From: Clostridiales bacterium
GTDB taxonomy: Bacteria > Acidobacteriota > Aminicenantia > Aminicenantales > UBA8522
Direction of reading: 5' to 3'
Assembly (NCBI GenBank): GCA_029907205.1
Contig: JARYMI010000002.1
Span: 158,264 to 222,263 of the forward strand
Length of the DNA stretch: 64,000 bases
The position numbers were made by a program, and so were the translations under genes. Within the stretch, counting starts at the first letter, position 1. Each line of letters starts with the position of its first letter. Below are positions 1 to 9,043 of this stretch, one piece after another. The notes beneath the pieces were generated by a model. That model was not told the origin of the DNA. It saw only the letters and a program-made list of their open reading frames with translations, and ran no database searches.

Positions 1-103
1 TTCCCCCGAATTTCAAGAGGAAGACTAGGACTGAAGATAATCCCCAGAATCTTAAGAAAAACCCGGCCAAAAGAATCAAAATGGAAAAATCCCCATGCCG
101 TTT

Positions 104-2746
104 TTACCTCTCGTAAAGGGAGAGAAAGGAAAGTTCTTCTTTTTTCTTTATGAAGAAATTTTTGACATCCGGCCTTATCCAGACGCTGTCAAGGAGGAGA
201 AAAGAATCCTTGACATCGATGTCGAGAGAAGCGCTGCCCATATCTTTTTGGAAAGGAATCTCGATGCTCCAGAAAAAATCTTCCTCTTGAACAATTTTCG
301 CTGGGACCCAGAAACGTCCCTCGGAAAACATCTTGAAGTCAGAAGTTAACGCGCCTTCCGGGCTAAAAACCTTTATCGTCGCCACGTAGGATTGCGGAAG
401 AAAGAACGGAAGTTCGATGCGCAAAGGTTTCGTGGCCAGGAGCGCTTTGCCGTTTAAGAACCTTGGATCGTGGACAATACCGTCATCCCGCGAAAGATCT
501 TCACCCTCAAGGTAAAGAGAAAGCGAATCAATGAGAAATTCCACGTCCATTCCTGTCATTTTTTCCATCCTTTTCACCCAATCCTCCATATTCTGCAGGT
601 CAAAAATGGACTGGATTCTGCCTAAATCTTTGGTAGAAAGCTTTTCGATTTCCTTTCCCATTCGTGTCCGTGTTTCGTTAAGGTACAACAAGGCATCCGG
701 ATTGTCAGGTTTTTCTTCTCTCGCCGCTGAAAAACACCTGGACGCTTCTTCAACCAAGCTGTTCTTGAAGAATTCGTAGCCAATTTTTAGGGGCTCATAG
801 TGGATCTTCACGAGCACAGGATGATCAGCCAGAGACTCTACGCGAACCCGATACGTGGGTTCTTGGAAGGGATAAGTCTTTTTGGGAAGACGGAGACGGA
901 CAAACGCAAGCCCCGATTGTCCAATGGTCATTTTTTTCCCTGATATCTTAACTTCGTCCCCGTCGTTTCCGTACAGAAAAACAACGAACTCTTTGATTCC
1001 TTTTCGTGAAAGGATTCTTCTTTCCACCCAACCTCTTGCTTCCAGGGTAAAAATAAGATTGCTCTTGCCGTAGCTGCCTGGATCATCAAAGAAGATATCG
1101 CTTTTCCTCTGATTCAAAGAGAGTTGTTCAGGAAATAATAAAGCGATCTCTTGAGGTGGAAGTCTTTTTGTCGTGAAGATGTATTGAGTTGGACTCTTTG
1201 ATTCGACCTCTCTTAGTGATATTTTTTTAACCAGTTTAAACTCTTTAAAGATTCTTCGATAAAAACTCACCTCTTTCGCATAATATTTTTCTATGCCGAC
1301 AAACCTCAGGGGATTTAAATTCGACACATGAACAAACCTTCCGTCTCGTCTCAAAGAATCAAAAGGATTTTCCCTGAGCCATCTTCCCATGATGAAATAG
1401 AACAACAGCCGGAATCTGTTTGGAAAAATCGATTGGTACTTCTCCATGGGAGTATAAACGAAGGGCGTGTACATCTCGAACACGTTGCTGCTCTTCGGGG
1501 GAATATTCTCATAAATCCATTCCTCCCCGTATTCGCAGGTGTCCCTTTCATGAAAAATGAACACGATGTCCGCCGTGCTTTTGAGAGAGGGATAAGAAGC
1601 AAGAACGAACAGAATCAGAAACACAAGAAAATGTAGCTTTTTCGAAGGCACAAGCTTTTTTGTCATCTCGATGATCCATAAAAAACCGACAGAGGCGATC
1701 ATGAGATAAAAGGGGATGAGGGCGAAATGGTCTCTCTCTCTTATGATCTCATAAATTCCAAGTCCCAAGATAATATAAAAGAAAGGGAACGAAAGAAGCA
1801 GAATGTCTTCCTTTTTATGCCTTTTTATCAACCTGAAAAGCCCTAAAAGAAATAATAGAAGCAAGGAAATTTTTATTGAGTAGTGAATCTTGAGAAAGGC
1901 GCCCGTGTATTTGTTGTATCTCAAAAAATCCCATACATTGGAAAAAGTGAACTTCACCATCCAGGCGTCTTGCTGGCGGATGATGCGGCCGAGTTGAATT
2001 ATGCCATGGGACCATTTTTTGAACGCCATCCAAGCCGGAGGGTTGCCAAGAAAAAAACCAAAAATGAGGAAGAATCCAGAAAGGATGATGTTTTTATCAA
2101 AAAGTATTTTCCAGAACATCATTTTCTTATCCATCCGGATCACATGAGAGAGAAGCAATGTGAAAACAAGAAAGACGGCATTGTATTTGGAAGAGATAGC
2201 AAACCCCGTCATCAAGCCGGCAAGAAGGTAGTGATGGGTCTTTCCTTCTTTCGCTATTCCAACCATGAACAAGAAGCCAAGAAGAATAAAAAAACCCATC
2301 TGATTGTCAAGAAGGGCCGTGTGCCCGGTGAGTATGTGAAAGAAGGTGAATGTGAGAAAGAATGAGGAAAGAAGAGCGGCTTTCTCACCGTAAAGTTTCT
2401 TCGCAATAAAATAAACCAACAGGATAGAAATAGCTCCGTAAAAGCCGGAAAGAATTCTCATGATGATCGCGACTTCATCGTAGCTCCATTCTTTTTTGTA
2501 CCCCTTTTCAATCGCGCCCATGGCGTAAAGGAACTTGTTCAAAATCTTAAGGATAAATCCGCCGATGTATTGATAAAACACGGGATAGCCGACTTCAGCC
2601 TCAACATACTCATTGTACGCAAGGCCTGCCTGGTGGATCTGCATATAATCATCGCCTCTTATGTAAACGCCCGCTGTTCCCCATATCCTCAACACAAACC
2701 CGATTCCAACAAGGAGCCACAGAATCATTATGCTTTTGTTCTTCAT
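104..2746 (-). CDS. GT-C fold membrane glycosyltransferase (GT39/ArnT-like)
   Basis: Predicted polytopic glycosyltransferase of 880 aa that would transfer a sugar from a polyprenyl-phosphate donor on the outer face of the inner membrane. The first ~420 residues hold about ten hydrophobic segments. An Asp-Asp pair near residue 32 (RGDDY), just after the first segment, fits the catalytic acid of GT-C enzymes. The remaining half is soluble, with a single TPR-like helix pair (about residues 690-730) and a beta-rich tail. A GTG 45 bases upstream could start it, but the ATG used here puts the first membrane segment at the N-terminus. The gene lies 167 bases after the amidohydrolase gene, so it may have its own promoter. 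The acceptor is unknown; family-level call only. Confidence 0.8.
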   Translation of the reverse strand: MKNKSIMILWLLVGIGFVLRIWGTAGVYIRGDDYMQIHQAGLAYNEYVEAEVGYPVFYQYIGGFILKILNKFLYAMGAIEKGYKKEWSYDEVAIIMRILSGFYGAISILLVYFIAKKLYGEKAALLSSFFLTFTFFHILTGHTALLDNQMGFFILLGFLFMVGIAKEGKTHHYLLAGLMTGFAISSKYNAVFLVFTLLLSHVIRMDKKMMFWKILFDKNIILSGFFLIFGFFLGNPPAWMAFKKWSHGIIQLGRIIRQQDAWMVKFTFSNVWDFLRYNKYTGAFLKIHYSIKISLLLLFLLGLFRLIKRHKKEDILLLSFPFFYIILGLGIYEIIRERDHFALIPFYLMIASVGFLWIIEMTKKLVPSKKLHFLVFLILFVLASYPSLKSTADIVFIFHERDTCEYGEEWIYENIPPKSSNVFEMYTPFVYTPMEKYQSIFPNRFRLLFYFIMGRWLRENPFDSLRRDGRFVHVSNLNPLRFVGIEKYYAKEVSFYRRIFKEFKLVKKISLREVESKSPTQYIFTTKRLPPQEIALLFPEQLSLNQRKSDIFFDDPGSYGKSNLIFTLEARGWVERRILSRKGIKEFVVFLYGNDGDEVKISGKKMTIGQSGLAFVRLRLPKKTYPFQEPTYRVRVESLADHPVLVKIHYEPLKIGYEFFKNSLVEEASRCFSAAREEKPDNPDALLYLNETRTRMGKEIEKLSTKDLGRIQSIFDLQNMEDWVKRMEKMTGMDVEFLIDSLSLYLEGEDLSRDDGIVHDPRFLNGKALLATKPLRIELPFFLPQSYVATIKVFSPEGALTSDFKMFSEGRFWVPAKIVQEEDFFWSIEIPFQKDMGSASLDIDVKDSFLLLDSVWIRPDVKNFFIKKKEELSFLSLYER

Positions 2747-2913
2747 GATTCTCGTCTGTTCTTCGTCAGGCCGATCAGACCCAAAAGACACAAACTCACA
2801 AAATGAGTTTCAGGATATGATTACCATAATAAAGACAAAATATACAATAGCCGGACAGTCCTTTGACTCGCTTCAGAGCACTTCGTGACAGGAACTACCT
2901 AAATCTCAGGTCT

Positions 2914-4341
2914 TCAGCGTATTCCGACGGTGCCCCTTATGGCCTCGATGAGCTTGGCAGAATCATAGCCGATTCCATCCTTGAAGACGGTTTCGACCTT
3001 TTCGATATCGGCAATGTTTTTGGCGGGGTTTCCCTTGATCAGCACCATGTCTGCCTGCTTGCCCGCAGCAAGGGTGCCGATACGGTCTAATTGGCCGAGA
3101 TACAAGGCGCCGTTGTGCGTGGCGATTTTAATGACCTCCTCCGGAGTGAACCCGGCTTCAACGAGCAATTGGACTCCGCGTTGATCCCCGAAGCCCGGCA
3201 CGACTCCGCCGTAACCGGTTGGGTCTGGTCCCGCGATGAGCAGGCCTCCCGCTTTCACGAACTCCCGCTCGAAGTCCATTTCTTTTTTTAATAGCGCAGG
3301 CGCCGGCGTAGCTCCGGCCTCGCCGACGCGTGCTCTCTGGGTCAAGTAAGCAATCCGCATGTCTTGCGCCATAACATCGAGGACGCGCTGCTGAAGCGGC
3401 GGCCTGCCTGGCACGGAAATTTCAAACACAGGGAGCGTCGAAGTAACCGCCACCTTGTTCTCCACCAGGACACGGATTGTCTCCTGGATTTCGGGGCCGG
3501 TAACATTCAGCTTGAGAAGTGCCTCCCGCGCTTGGCGACCTCCAGGGCAGATATCGGCCTTCTTGTCCGCCACGAACTCCGAGTCCGTCAGGATTCCATG
3601 TTCCAAGTTGTCGATCCCGAGGGCCGCGGCTTCACGGAATCCGACCGAGCACAGATGGCCCGTGATCTTCAAGCCTCGCTTATGGACTTCCTCAATGGCC
3701 GCCGCAAGCTCGGCCTTTGTGATATTGGTATATGCCTTGAAGTCATCGACGCCCTGCTCAGCCCAGTAAGCAACCATCTTGCGCGCGTCTTCCGGGCCGG
3801 TAAGTTCGTGCATCTGCAAGGTAAACGCTCCCCGGCCCTCGAGATAAGGGCTGGTGACGTGCATTTTTGGCCCAGGCACTCTGCCTTCGTTGATGGCTTT
3901 TTTTAGATTGAGTTCAGTGTAGGGCTCCAAGCTTCCTGTCGTGCGTATGGTCGTCACTCCGCAGGCCAGGTAAAGCCGCGGCGCACTGAAAGCCAGGGTG
4001 TTGTAGTGTGCCGGACCAGCGGGGTAGAAGATGTGATTATGCATCCCTACGAGCCCGGGGATTACTGTATAATTACGGAGCTCAATGACCTTTGCCTCTG
4101 CGGGAATTGGAATAGTCTCGGCGTTGCCGATCGCTTTGATCTTCCCTCCTGAGATGACGATTGTCTGGTCATCTCGCGCTGGCGCGCCTGTCCCGTCAAT
4201 CACGCGCACATGAGTGAGAGCCATGACGGGAGCGTCGAGGGTGACAAAAGCTTTAACCTCGGGTGATAGCGCTGGCGGCGTTTGCGCTCTGAGCGCGAAT
4301 AGCGCGAGAAACAGCGAAACAAAAACTAAAACTCTGCGCAT
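2914..4341 (-). CDS. Secreted metal-dependent amidohydrolase
   Basis: Amidohydrolase-superfamily enzyme (475 aa) of the imidazolonepropionase/prolidase-like type, probably hydrolysing a C-N bond in a small molecule or peptide. An N-terminal signal peptide (about residues 1-19, ending ALRAQ) predicts export. The metal-site HxH is H101/H103 (GMHNHIF). A later Lys in VDDFKAYTN, His in GHLC and NLEHG, and Asp in AGPDPTGYG complete the usual ligand set. A good ribosome site (GGAGAGGTGAC) precedes the ATG. It starts 13 bases after the methyltransferase gene, so it is probably co-transcribed. Whether the substrate relates to methyl transfer is unknown; export argues against a direct step. Confidence 0.85.
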   Translation of the reverse strand: MRRVLVFVSLFLALFALRAQTPPALSPEVKAFVTLDAPVMALTHVRVIDGTGAPARDDQTIVISGGKIKAIGNAETIPIPAEAKVIELRNYTVIPGLVGMHNHIFYPAGPAHYNTLAFSAPRLYLACGVTTIRTTGSLEPYTELNLKKAINEGRVPGPKMHVTSPYLEGRGAFTLQMHELTGPEDARKMVAYWAEQGVDDFKAYTNITKAELAAAIEEVHKRGLKITGHLCSVGFREAAALGIDNLEHGILTDSEFVADKKADICPGGRQAREALLKLNVTGPEIQETIRVLVENKVAVTSTLPVFEISVPGRPPLQQRVLDVMAQDMRIAYLTQRARVGEAGATPAPALLKKEMDFEREFVKAGGLLIAGPDPTGYGGVVPGFGDQRGVQLLVEAGFTPEEVIKIATHNGALYLGQLDRIGTLAAGKQADMVLIKGNPAKNIADIEKVETVFKDGIGYDSAKLIEAIRGTVGIR

Positions 4342-4354
4342 GTCACCTCTCCTA

Positions 4355-5812
4355 TTAGGAAAGTCTATCGAGGCCGACTTTTCGCGCTTCCCCGCGCATG
4401 ATCTCTTGAAGCTCCCGGACGACTGCGGGATTGGGAAGGGCCGGCAGATTTTCTCTTAAAAGCTGCTCCACGCGGTCGGCGGCCCGGTCGGCCATCGTTT
4501 TCTTTCCCAGCGCGACCCAGGCATCGTAGGTTTCGCGGTCAGCGACGACGGAAAACGTGTGCTCAAGGCGGTACCATTTCCGCGTGTGGGGAAGAGTCAG
4601 GAACTGCATCCCCCGGCCCAGCGCGTCAAAAAGCTCAAGCGCCAGCGGCTCGTCTCGCTGGGAGATGCCCTCAATCAGCCTGTAGGCCAGGCCACAAATC
4701 TCATTGTCGATGATCAGTTTTTCTAAGCTTTGGCAGCTCTCGAAATTGAGCATGCCGGGTCCAGAGACGACGTTGATCCCGGCTAAGGCGGCCAACACAG
4801 CGCCGATTCCGGTCTCCAACCCGGCCTGGGAATCGTTCACCTTGGAGTCACTCAAGCTCATGTATGCATGCGTCGGCAAGTTCAGGTATTTTCCGATTTG
4901 AGCGTAAGCGACATCGATCATCATCGTCTCTATAGCACCCATGGGTGTCGTGCCCCGCCTCATGTCGAAGCTCGAGGGAGACCCGCCGAAGATGACCGGA
5001 GCGCCGGGTTTGGCCAATTGAGCAATAACCAGGCCGGAAAGGTTTTCGGCGACGTGCTGGACGAGCGTTCCAGCTATGGTTACGGGCGAGGTCGCGCCGG
5101 TCATGCCCATTGAAATCAGCTCTGAGGGAATTCCCGCGCGGCTGCAGTCGATAAGGCTCTGGGCTGTGAGGTTACTCCATTTGAGGGGAGGGGAGGGGCA
5201 GGCGTCGAAGATGGCCAACGGCCTTGCCGCTAAACTTGCCTCGCTTCCCCTGATGGCCACGAGCATGTCGAACATGGGCTTGAACCCTTCCACCCGAAAC
5301 GTCCCGGTGACCACGGGCTTGGACGAATACTGAAGGCAAATATATAGGCGATAGACATCGGCGATATCTTCTGGCACATCCGAGCTCACAAGCCCCGTGC
5401 TCTGGAAGTGGAAATGAGGGAGCATCTCGGTCAACCGGCAGAACTTGATGAGGTCTTCGGTCACTGCCTTCCTCTCCGCTTGGGTTGCGTGGTCAAGAAT
5501 GGTCACGGCCGCTGAGCCGGGGTCAAAATGAACCCAATCGCCCCCGACGACAAACTCCCTCCCGCCTGTCCTGTCATAAAGCGTGATCGTTGAAGGAGCG
5601 GAAGAGAGGCTTTCCTCTATCAGGCGAGGCGTGAACTTGACGCGTCTTGCGCTCTCGTCGATTTCCATCCCCGCCTCCCTGAGGAGTGTCAGGGCCGCTT
5701 CGTTCTCAACAAAGACCCCGTGCTTCCCCAGAAGAACAAAGGCCTCATCGACGATTTTCTTTATAAAAGACTTGCTTAAAAGTTCGAGCTTCGGTCTTTT
5801 TGTCTTGATCAT
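4355..5812 (-). CDS. MttB-family methyltransferase, non-pyrrolysine type
   Basis: Trimethylamine methyltransferase-family protein (485 aa), the substrate-binding subunit that moves a methyl group from a quaternary or tertiary amine to a cognate corrinoid protein. The family core SDSKVNDSQAGLETG and the following GPGMLNFES block are present. The frame has no internal amber codon, so it belongs to the large non-pyrrolysine branch. Characterised members of that branch use glycine betaine (MtgB), proline betaine (MtpB), carnitine (MtcB) or gamma-butyrobetaine (MtyB). The corrinoid protein gene lies 15 bases upstream and the activase beyond it. The substrate cannot be read from sequence alone. Confidence 0.9.
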   Translation of the reverse strand: MIKTKRPKLELLSKSFIKKIVDEAFVLLGKHGVFVENEAALTLLREAGMEIDESARRVKFTPRLIEESLSSAPSTITLYDRTGGREFVVGGDWVHFDPGSAAVTILDHATQAERKAVTEDLIKFCRLTEMLPHFHFQSTGLVSSDVPEDIADVYRLYICLQYSSKPVVTGTFRVEGFKPMFDMLVAIRGSEASLAARPLAIFDACPSPPLKWSNLTAQSLIDCSRAGIPSELISMGMTGATSPVTIAGTLVQHVAENLSGLVIAQLAKPGAPVIFGGSPSSFDMRRGTTPMGAIETMMIDVAYAQIGKYLNLPTHAYMSLSDSKVNDSQAGLETGIGAVLAALAGINVVSGPGMLNFESCQSLEKLIIDNEICGLAYRLIEGISQRDEPLALELFDALGRGMQFLTLPHTRKWYRLEHTFSVVADRETYDAWVALGKKTMADRAADRVEQLLRENLPALPNPAVVRELQEIMRGEARKVGLDRLS

Positions 5813-5827
5813 GGCTTTCCCTTTTCT

Positions 5828-6490
5828 TTATTTTTTTGCCCGCTTCTTTTCCATCAGCCGGAGAGCAAGATGGACAGCAGCCAGGGCGTTCTCGGCGTAG
5901 CCGTCAGCTCCGATATCATCCGCCCACTTCTGGGTAACGGGCGCCCCGCCGACAAGCACCATGAACTGTTCCCTCATGCCTGAGTCGTTGAGCATCTCGA
6001 TGAGCCTTCTCTGGCCGAGCATGGTTGTCGTGAGGAGGGCAGAGAGGCAAATGAAGTCGGCTCCTGTTTCCTGCGCCCGGTCAATAAATTTTCCTAACTT
6101 GACGTCTGCGCCAAGGTCATTGACTTCAAACCAATGGGCCTGGAGCATCGAGGCGACGAGGTTCTTGCCGATGTCATGGATATCGCCCTCCACCGTCCCG
6201 ATGACGGCTTTTCCTTTGGACGGCGCGTCGATTTTGGCGCGGCGCAGCTCAGGCTGGACAACAGCCATGGCGGCCTTCATGCTCTCAGCCGAGCTGATCA
6301 GCTCGGGGAGGAAATAATCCCCTTTTTCCCATAATTCGCCGACCTTCTGGATGCCTGGGACAAAACCCTTCTCGATGACCTCGAGAAGGTCCAGGCCGTT
6401 TTTAACGGCTTCCCTGGCTAAGGATTCAGCTACTGCCCTATTCCCGTCTACGATGGCCTTAGTCATCTTTTCAAGCATGGCTTCCTTCAT
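5828..6490 (-). CDS. Methyltransferase cognate corrinoid protein
   Basis: Cytoplasmic B12-binding protein (220 aa) that carries the methyl group on cobalt between two methyltransferases. Residues 1-90 form the helical cap domain of the MttC/MtmC/MtgC family. The Rossmann B12 domain follows with the base-off motif DxHxxG at D103-G108 (His105 as the lower cobalt ligand) and a late GGAPV loop. GGAGG lies seven bases before the ATG. It sits between the activase gene (41 bases) and the mttB-like gene (15 bases), so a three-gene operon is likely. Length and motif order are standard for the family. Confidence 0.93.
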   Translation of the reverse strand: MKEAMLEKMTKAIVDGNRAVAESLAREAVKNGLDLLEVIEKGFVPGIQKVGELWEKGDYFLPELISSAESMKAAMAVVQPELRRAKIDAPSKGKAVIGTVEGDIHDIGKNLVASMLQAHWFEVNDLGADVKLGKFIDRAQETGADFICLSALLTTTMLGQRRLIEMLNDSGMREQFMVLVGGAPVTQKWADDIGADGYAENALAAVHLALRLMEKKRAKK

Positions 6491-6531
6491 CCTTGGTCCT
6501 CCTTTTAAACTGGGGGCCGGCCCAACCGGGT

Positions 6532-8295
6532 TTACGGCCAGCTCTTCAACTCAAGGGCTTTGACAAAATGATCCTGAAAAAGCGGGTCAGAGGCTAACGT
6601 CCGATAGCTGACTTTCTTGATCAGCGATTCTGCTCTTTCCCGTTCCTTCAAAGAAACAAGCAATTGCCTGGCTCCGGCCAGAGAGGAATTCCCAACGAAC
6701 AAAAACTTACGTTTCTCTAAGCCGGGCAGGAGCCCGATTTTCATGCTGTTACCGATGTTGAGATAGTTGCCGAAAACGCCGGCGATATAAATCCCGTCAA
6801 CCTCAGCTTCCCCGAGGCCATTTCGTTTGAGCATCAGCCGGATGCCGGTCTTGATGGCGGCGCAAGCAAGCTGAACCTGCCGGATATCATCCTGAGTAAG
6901 AGAAATTCCGTTGGCGATGCGAAGCCGCTTCTCTCTGTTCAGAATGGCTCCCTGATTGGAAATCTCTCCTCTTTTGAGAAAGATGGCGATGAGGTCAATG
7001 AGGCCAGTCCCGCAAACTCCCTTCGCCGGCTCATTGCCAAGAGTTGAAATCTTGAGCTTTCCAGCGATGTCTTCGGCCTTATAGATGGCGCCCGGAAAGG
7101 CCGGCATGCCGCAACTGATATTCATTCCTTCAAAAGCCGGCCCAGCTGCTGTTGAGGTGGCGATCAGGCTTCCGCCTGTTTTGAGGACGATCTCGCCGTT
7201 CGTGCCAAGGTCGATAAACAGAAAAATTCCCTTTAGTCTGTCCAATCGCGAAGCCAAAAGGCCTGAGGCTATGTCGCCGCCGACAAAGCTCTTGATATTT
7301 GGCGAGAAATAGATTTTGGCCTCGACATGGACAGCTAACCCGACTTCTTGACCTGAGAGATAAGGCAAACGGGAAAAAACGGCATGATAAGGAGCCACAG
7401 CAAGAGAATGGACTGGAACGCCCAGGAGGAGATGATTCATGGCCGTGTTCCCTGAGACGACGATCTCATAGACAGAGGAGGGTAAAATATTATTTTTCTC
7501 GATAACTTGGCGGATCATGCGGTTGAGAGAGTCCAGGACCAGAGTCCTGAGCTCGCCTGCCTTCTCCTGGCTGGACATGGCATAGGTTATCCTTGAGATG
7601 ACATCCGCCCCCCGGCTCGCCTGTGCGTTTAAAGTGGCCTTGATGTCCACTGTCTTTCCAGTCTCGAGATCGACAAGCTCCATGACCAGAGTCGTCGTCC
7701 CTACGTCGATGGCCAGACCGAAAATGGGGGAGTCCTCTGCTGCTGACCGCAGGTCAATGATCTCTTTATCGCGGTGAACGATGACAGCCACTTTATATTT
7801 CGCTTTTCCCAGCCTTGGACCGAGCTCTCTCAGCAAAAGAGGGGAAATCTTCAGATGTTTCATTCCCAGGCCTTCTAAAAGAAGTTCAAGGACAGACTCA
7901 GGAGAAGAGATTCGAGGCCGGGGGATATCAAGGACATACTTTTTTACAGCCGGGTTGATCGATACGGAGGACCGCCTAACGGCGGGGAGGATTGGCACTT
8001 CGCTGAGTATCGAGCGAAAAGGAACGTTTATTTCGATGTCGTTTTCGATTTCAAAAAGGCAGGAGAGGCGCTTATTCCTGGAAAGGATCTTTTGTTCCCA
8101 CAGAAATTTCTCTTTTTCTGCGAGCTCGGGCTGTTTGCCCTTGACAACCTCGACAGCGCATTTTCCGCACAGGCCGCGCTGGTTGCAGAACAGCTTCAAG
8201 GGGATCCCTGATCGCTGGAGGACTTCTGCCAGCACTTCGCCTTTGCGGGCGGGGATTGTCTTCCCGTGCGAGAGAACCTTAATTTTCATGGCCAT
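6532..8295 (-). CDS. ASKHA-domain 2Fe-2S corrinoid activation protein (RamA/RACo-like)
   Basis: Predicted reductive activase (587 aa) that uses ATP to return oxidised Co(II) corrinoid protein to active Co(I). An N-terminal plant-type 2Fe-2S ferredoxin domain has ligands Cys37, Cys43, Cys46 and Cys79 (CNQRGLCGKC, then SC). A middle domain and a C-terminal ASKHA ATPase-like region (DUF4445) follow, with phosphate-loop motifs AIDVGTTTL and FIDLGTNGEIV. The 2Fe-2S form matches RACo-type activases rather than the 4Fe-4S RamA of methanogens. The start could be this ATG or the one two codons later. First gene of the corrinoid module; a weak promoter (TTGTAA, 17 bases, TAACCT) lies upstream at 8320-8348. 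Confidence 0.88.
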   Translation of the reverse strand: MAMKIKVLSHGKTIPARKGEVLAEVLQRSGIPLKLFCNQRGLCGKCAVEVVKGKQPELAEKEKFLWEQKILSRNKRLSCLFEIENDIEINVPFRSILSEVPILPAVRRSSVSINPAVKKYVLDIPRPRISSPESVLELLLEGLGMKHLKISPLLLRELGPRLGKAKYKVAVIVHRDKEIIDLRSAAEDSPIFGLAIDVGTTTLVMELVDLETGKTVDIKATLNAQASRGADVISRITYAMSSQEKAGELRTLVLDSLNRMIRQVIEKNNILPSSVYEIVVSGNTAMNHLLLGVPVHSLAVAPYHAVFSRLPYLSGQEVGLAVHVEAKIYFSPNIKSFVGGDIASGLLASRLDRLKGIFLFIDLGTNGEIVLKTGGSLIATSTAAGPAFEGMNISCGMPAFPGAIYKAEDIAGKLKISTLGNEPAKGVCGTGLIDLIAIFLKRGEISNQGAILNREKRLRIANGISLTQDDIRQVQLACAAIKTGIRLMLKRNGLGEAEVDGIYIAGVFGNYLNIGNSMKIGLLPGLEKRKFLFVGNSSLAGARQLLVSLKERERAESLIKKVSYRTLASDPLFQDHFVKALELKSWP

Positions 8296-8355
8296 TCCTG
8301 CCGCTAAAAATTCTCTAATAGGTTAGTATTTTGCCTCATTTTTTACAAGATATCA

Positions 8356-8384
8356 TTGACACCCTTTGCAGGGAGTGAGAAAAT
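8356..8384 (+). promoter_or_regulatory. Candidate sigma70-type promoter for ybhB-like gene
   Basis: A perfect -35 TTGACA (8356-8361) is followed after 17 bases by GAAAAT (8379-8384). The ybhB-like ATG is about 50 bases further on. The -10 box is imperfect. Confidence 0.45.
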
Positions 8385-8436
8385 AACAAAGAAAAAAGAG
8401 ACATTAGGTTAAAAGATCCTAAGCAAGAGGTCCGAG

Positions 8437-9015
8437 ATGAAATTGAGCCGAGCAACTCTTTTTTTGGCTCTCTTCCTTTGTGGCATCATGGCTCAAGGCA
8501 TGGCTTCGCCCGAGGAGGGGAGAATCAGGGGTTCTCTTTTAATGGGAGGAGGCAACATGGACATGAAAATTACCAGCACGGCCTTTGAGGAAAGTGGGAT
8601 GATCCCCCGCAAATACACGTGTGATGGCGAGGACGTTTCACCGCCTCTCGCCTGGACAGGCGTGCCCGAAGGAGCCAAGACAATAGCCCTCATCTCCGAC
8701 GACCCGGACGCCCCTGTGGGCACATGGGTCCATTGGGTGCTCTTCAACCTTCCGGCCGCCGAGAAAGGGCTTCCTGAGGCTGTCCCACCTGACGAGGAAC
8801 TCAAAAACGGCGCCAAGCAGGGCCAGAACGACTTTCGCCGCATCGGCTATGGCGGCCCCTGTCCTCCGGGCGGGACGCACCGGTACTTCTTCAAGCTGTA
8901 TGCCTTAGATACTGTCCTCAACCTTCCGGCCGGAGCCACCAAAGCCGAGCTTCTCAAGGCCATGGAGGGACACATCCTGGCACAGGGCCAGCTCATGGGG
9001 AAATACCGAAGATAA
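8437..9015 (+). CDS. YbhB/YbcL-family Raf-kinase-inhibitor-like protein
   Basis: Phosphatidylethanolamine-binding-protein fold (192 aa) of the bacterial YbhB/YbcL family; the biochemical role of these proteins is not settled. A signal peptide covers about residues 1-23 (ending GMASPEE), so export is likely. The family core starts near residue 43 (MKITSTAFEE), with the conserved DPDAP, GTWVHWV and GPCPPGGTHRYFFKLYALD blocks. The start has a near-consensus ribosome site (AAGAGGTCCGAG). It may be co-transcribed with the transglutaminase-like gene 28 bases later. Confidence 0.9.
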   Translation: MKLSRATLFLALFLCGIMAQGMASPEEGRIRGSLLMGGGNMDMKITSTAFEESGMIPRKYTCDGEDVSPPLAWTGVPEGAKTIALISDDPDAPVGTWVHWVLFNLPAAEKGLPEAVPPDEELKNGAKQGQNDFRRIGYGGPCPPGGTHRYFFKLYALDTVLNLPAGATKAELLKAMEGHILAQGQLMGKYRR

Positions 9016-9043
9016 ACTACTTTCTTAGAGCATCAGCGCGATT

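Noticed and set aside
4355-5812. Pyrrolysine-containing MttB
   Set aside because: The reading frame has no internal amber codon and no pyrrolysine genes are in the window.
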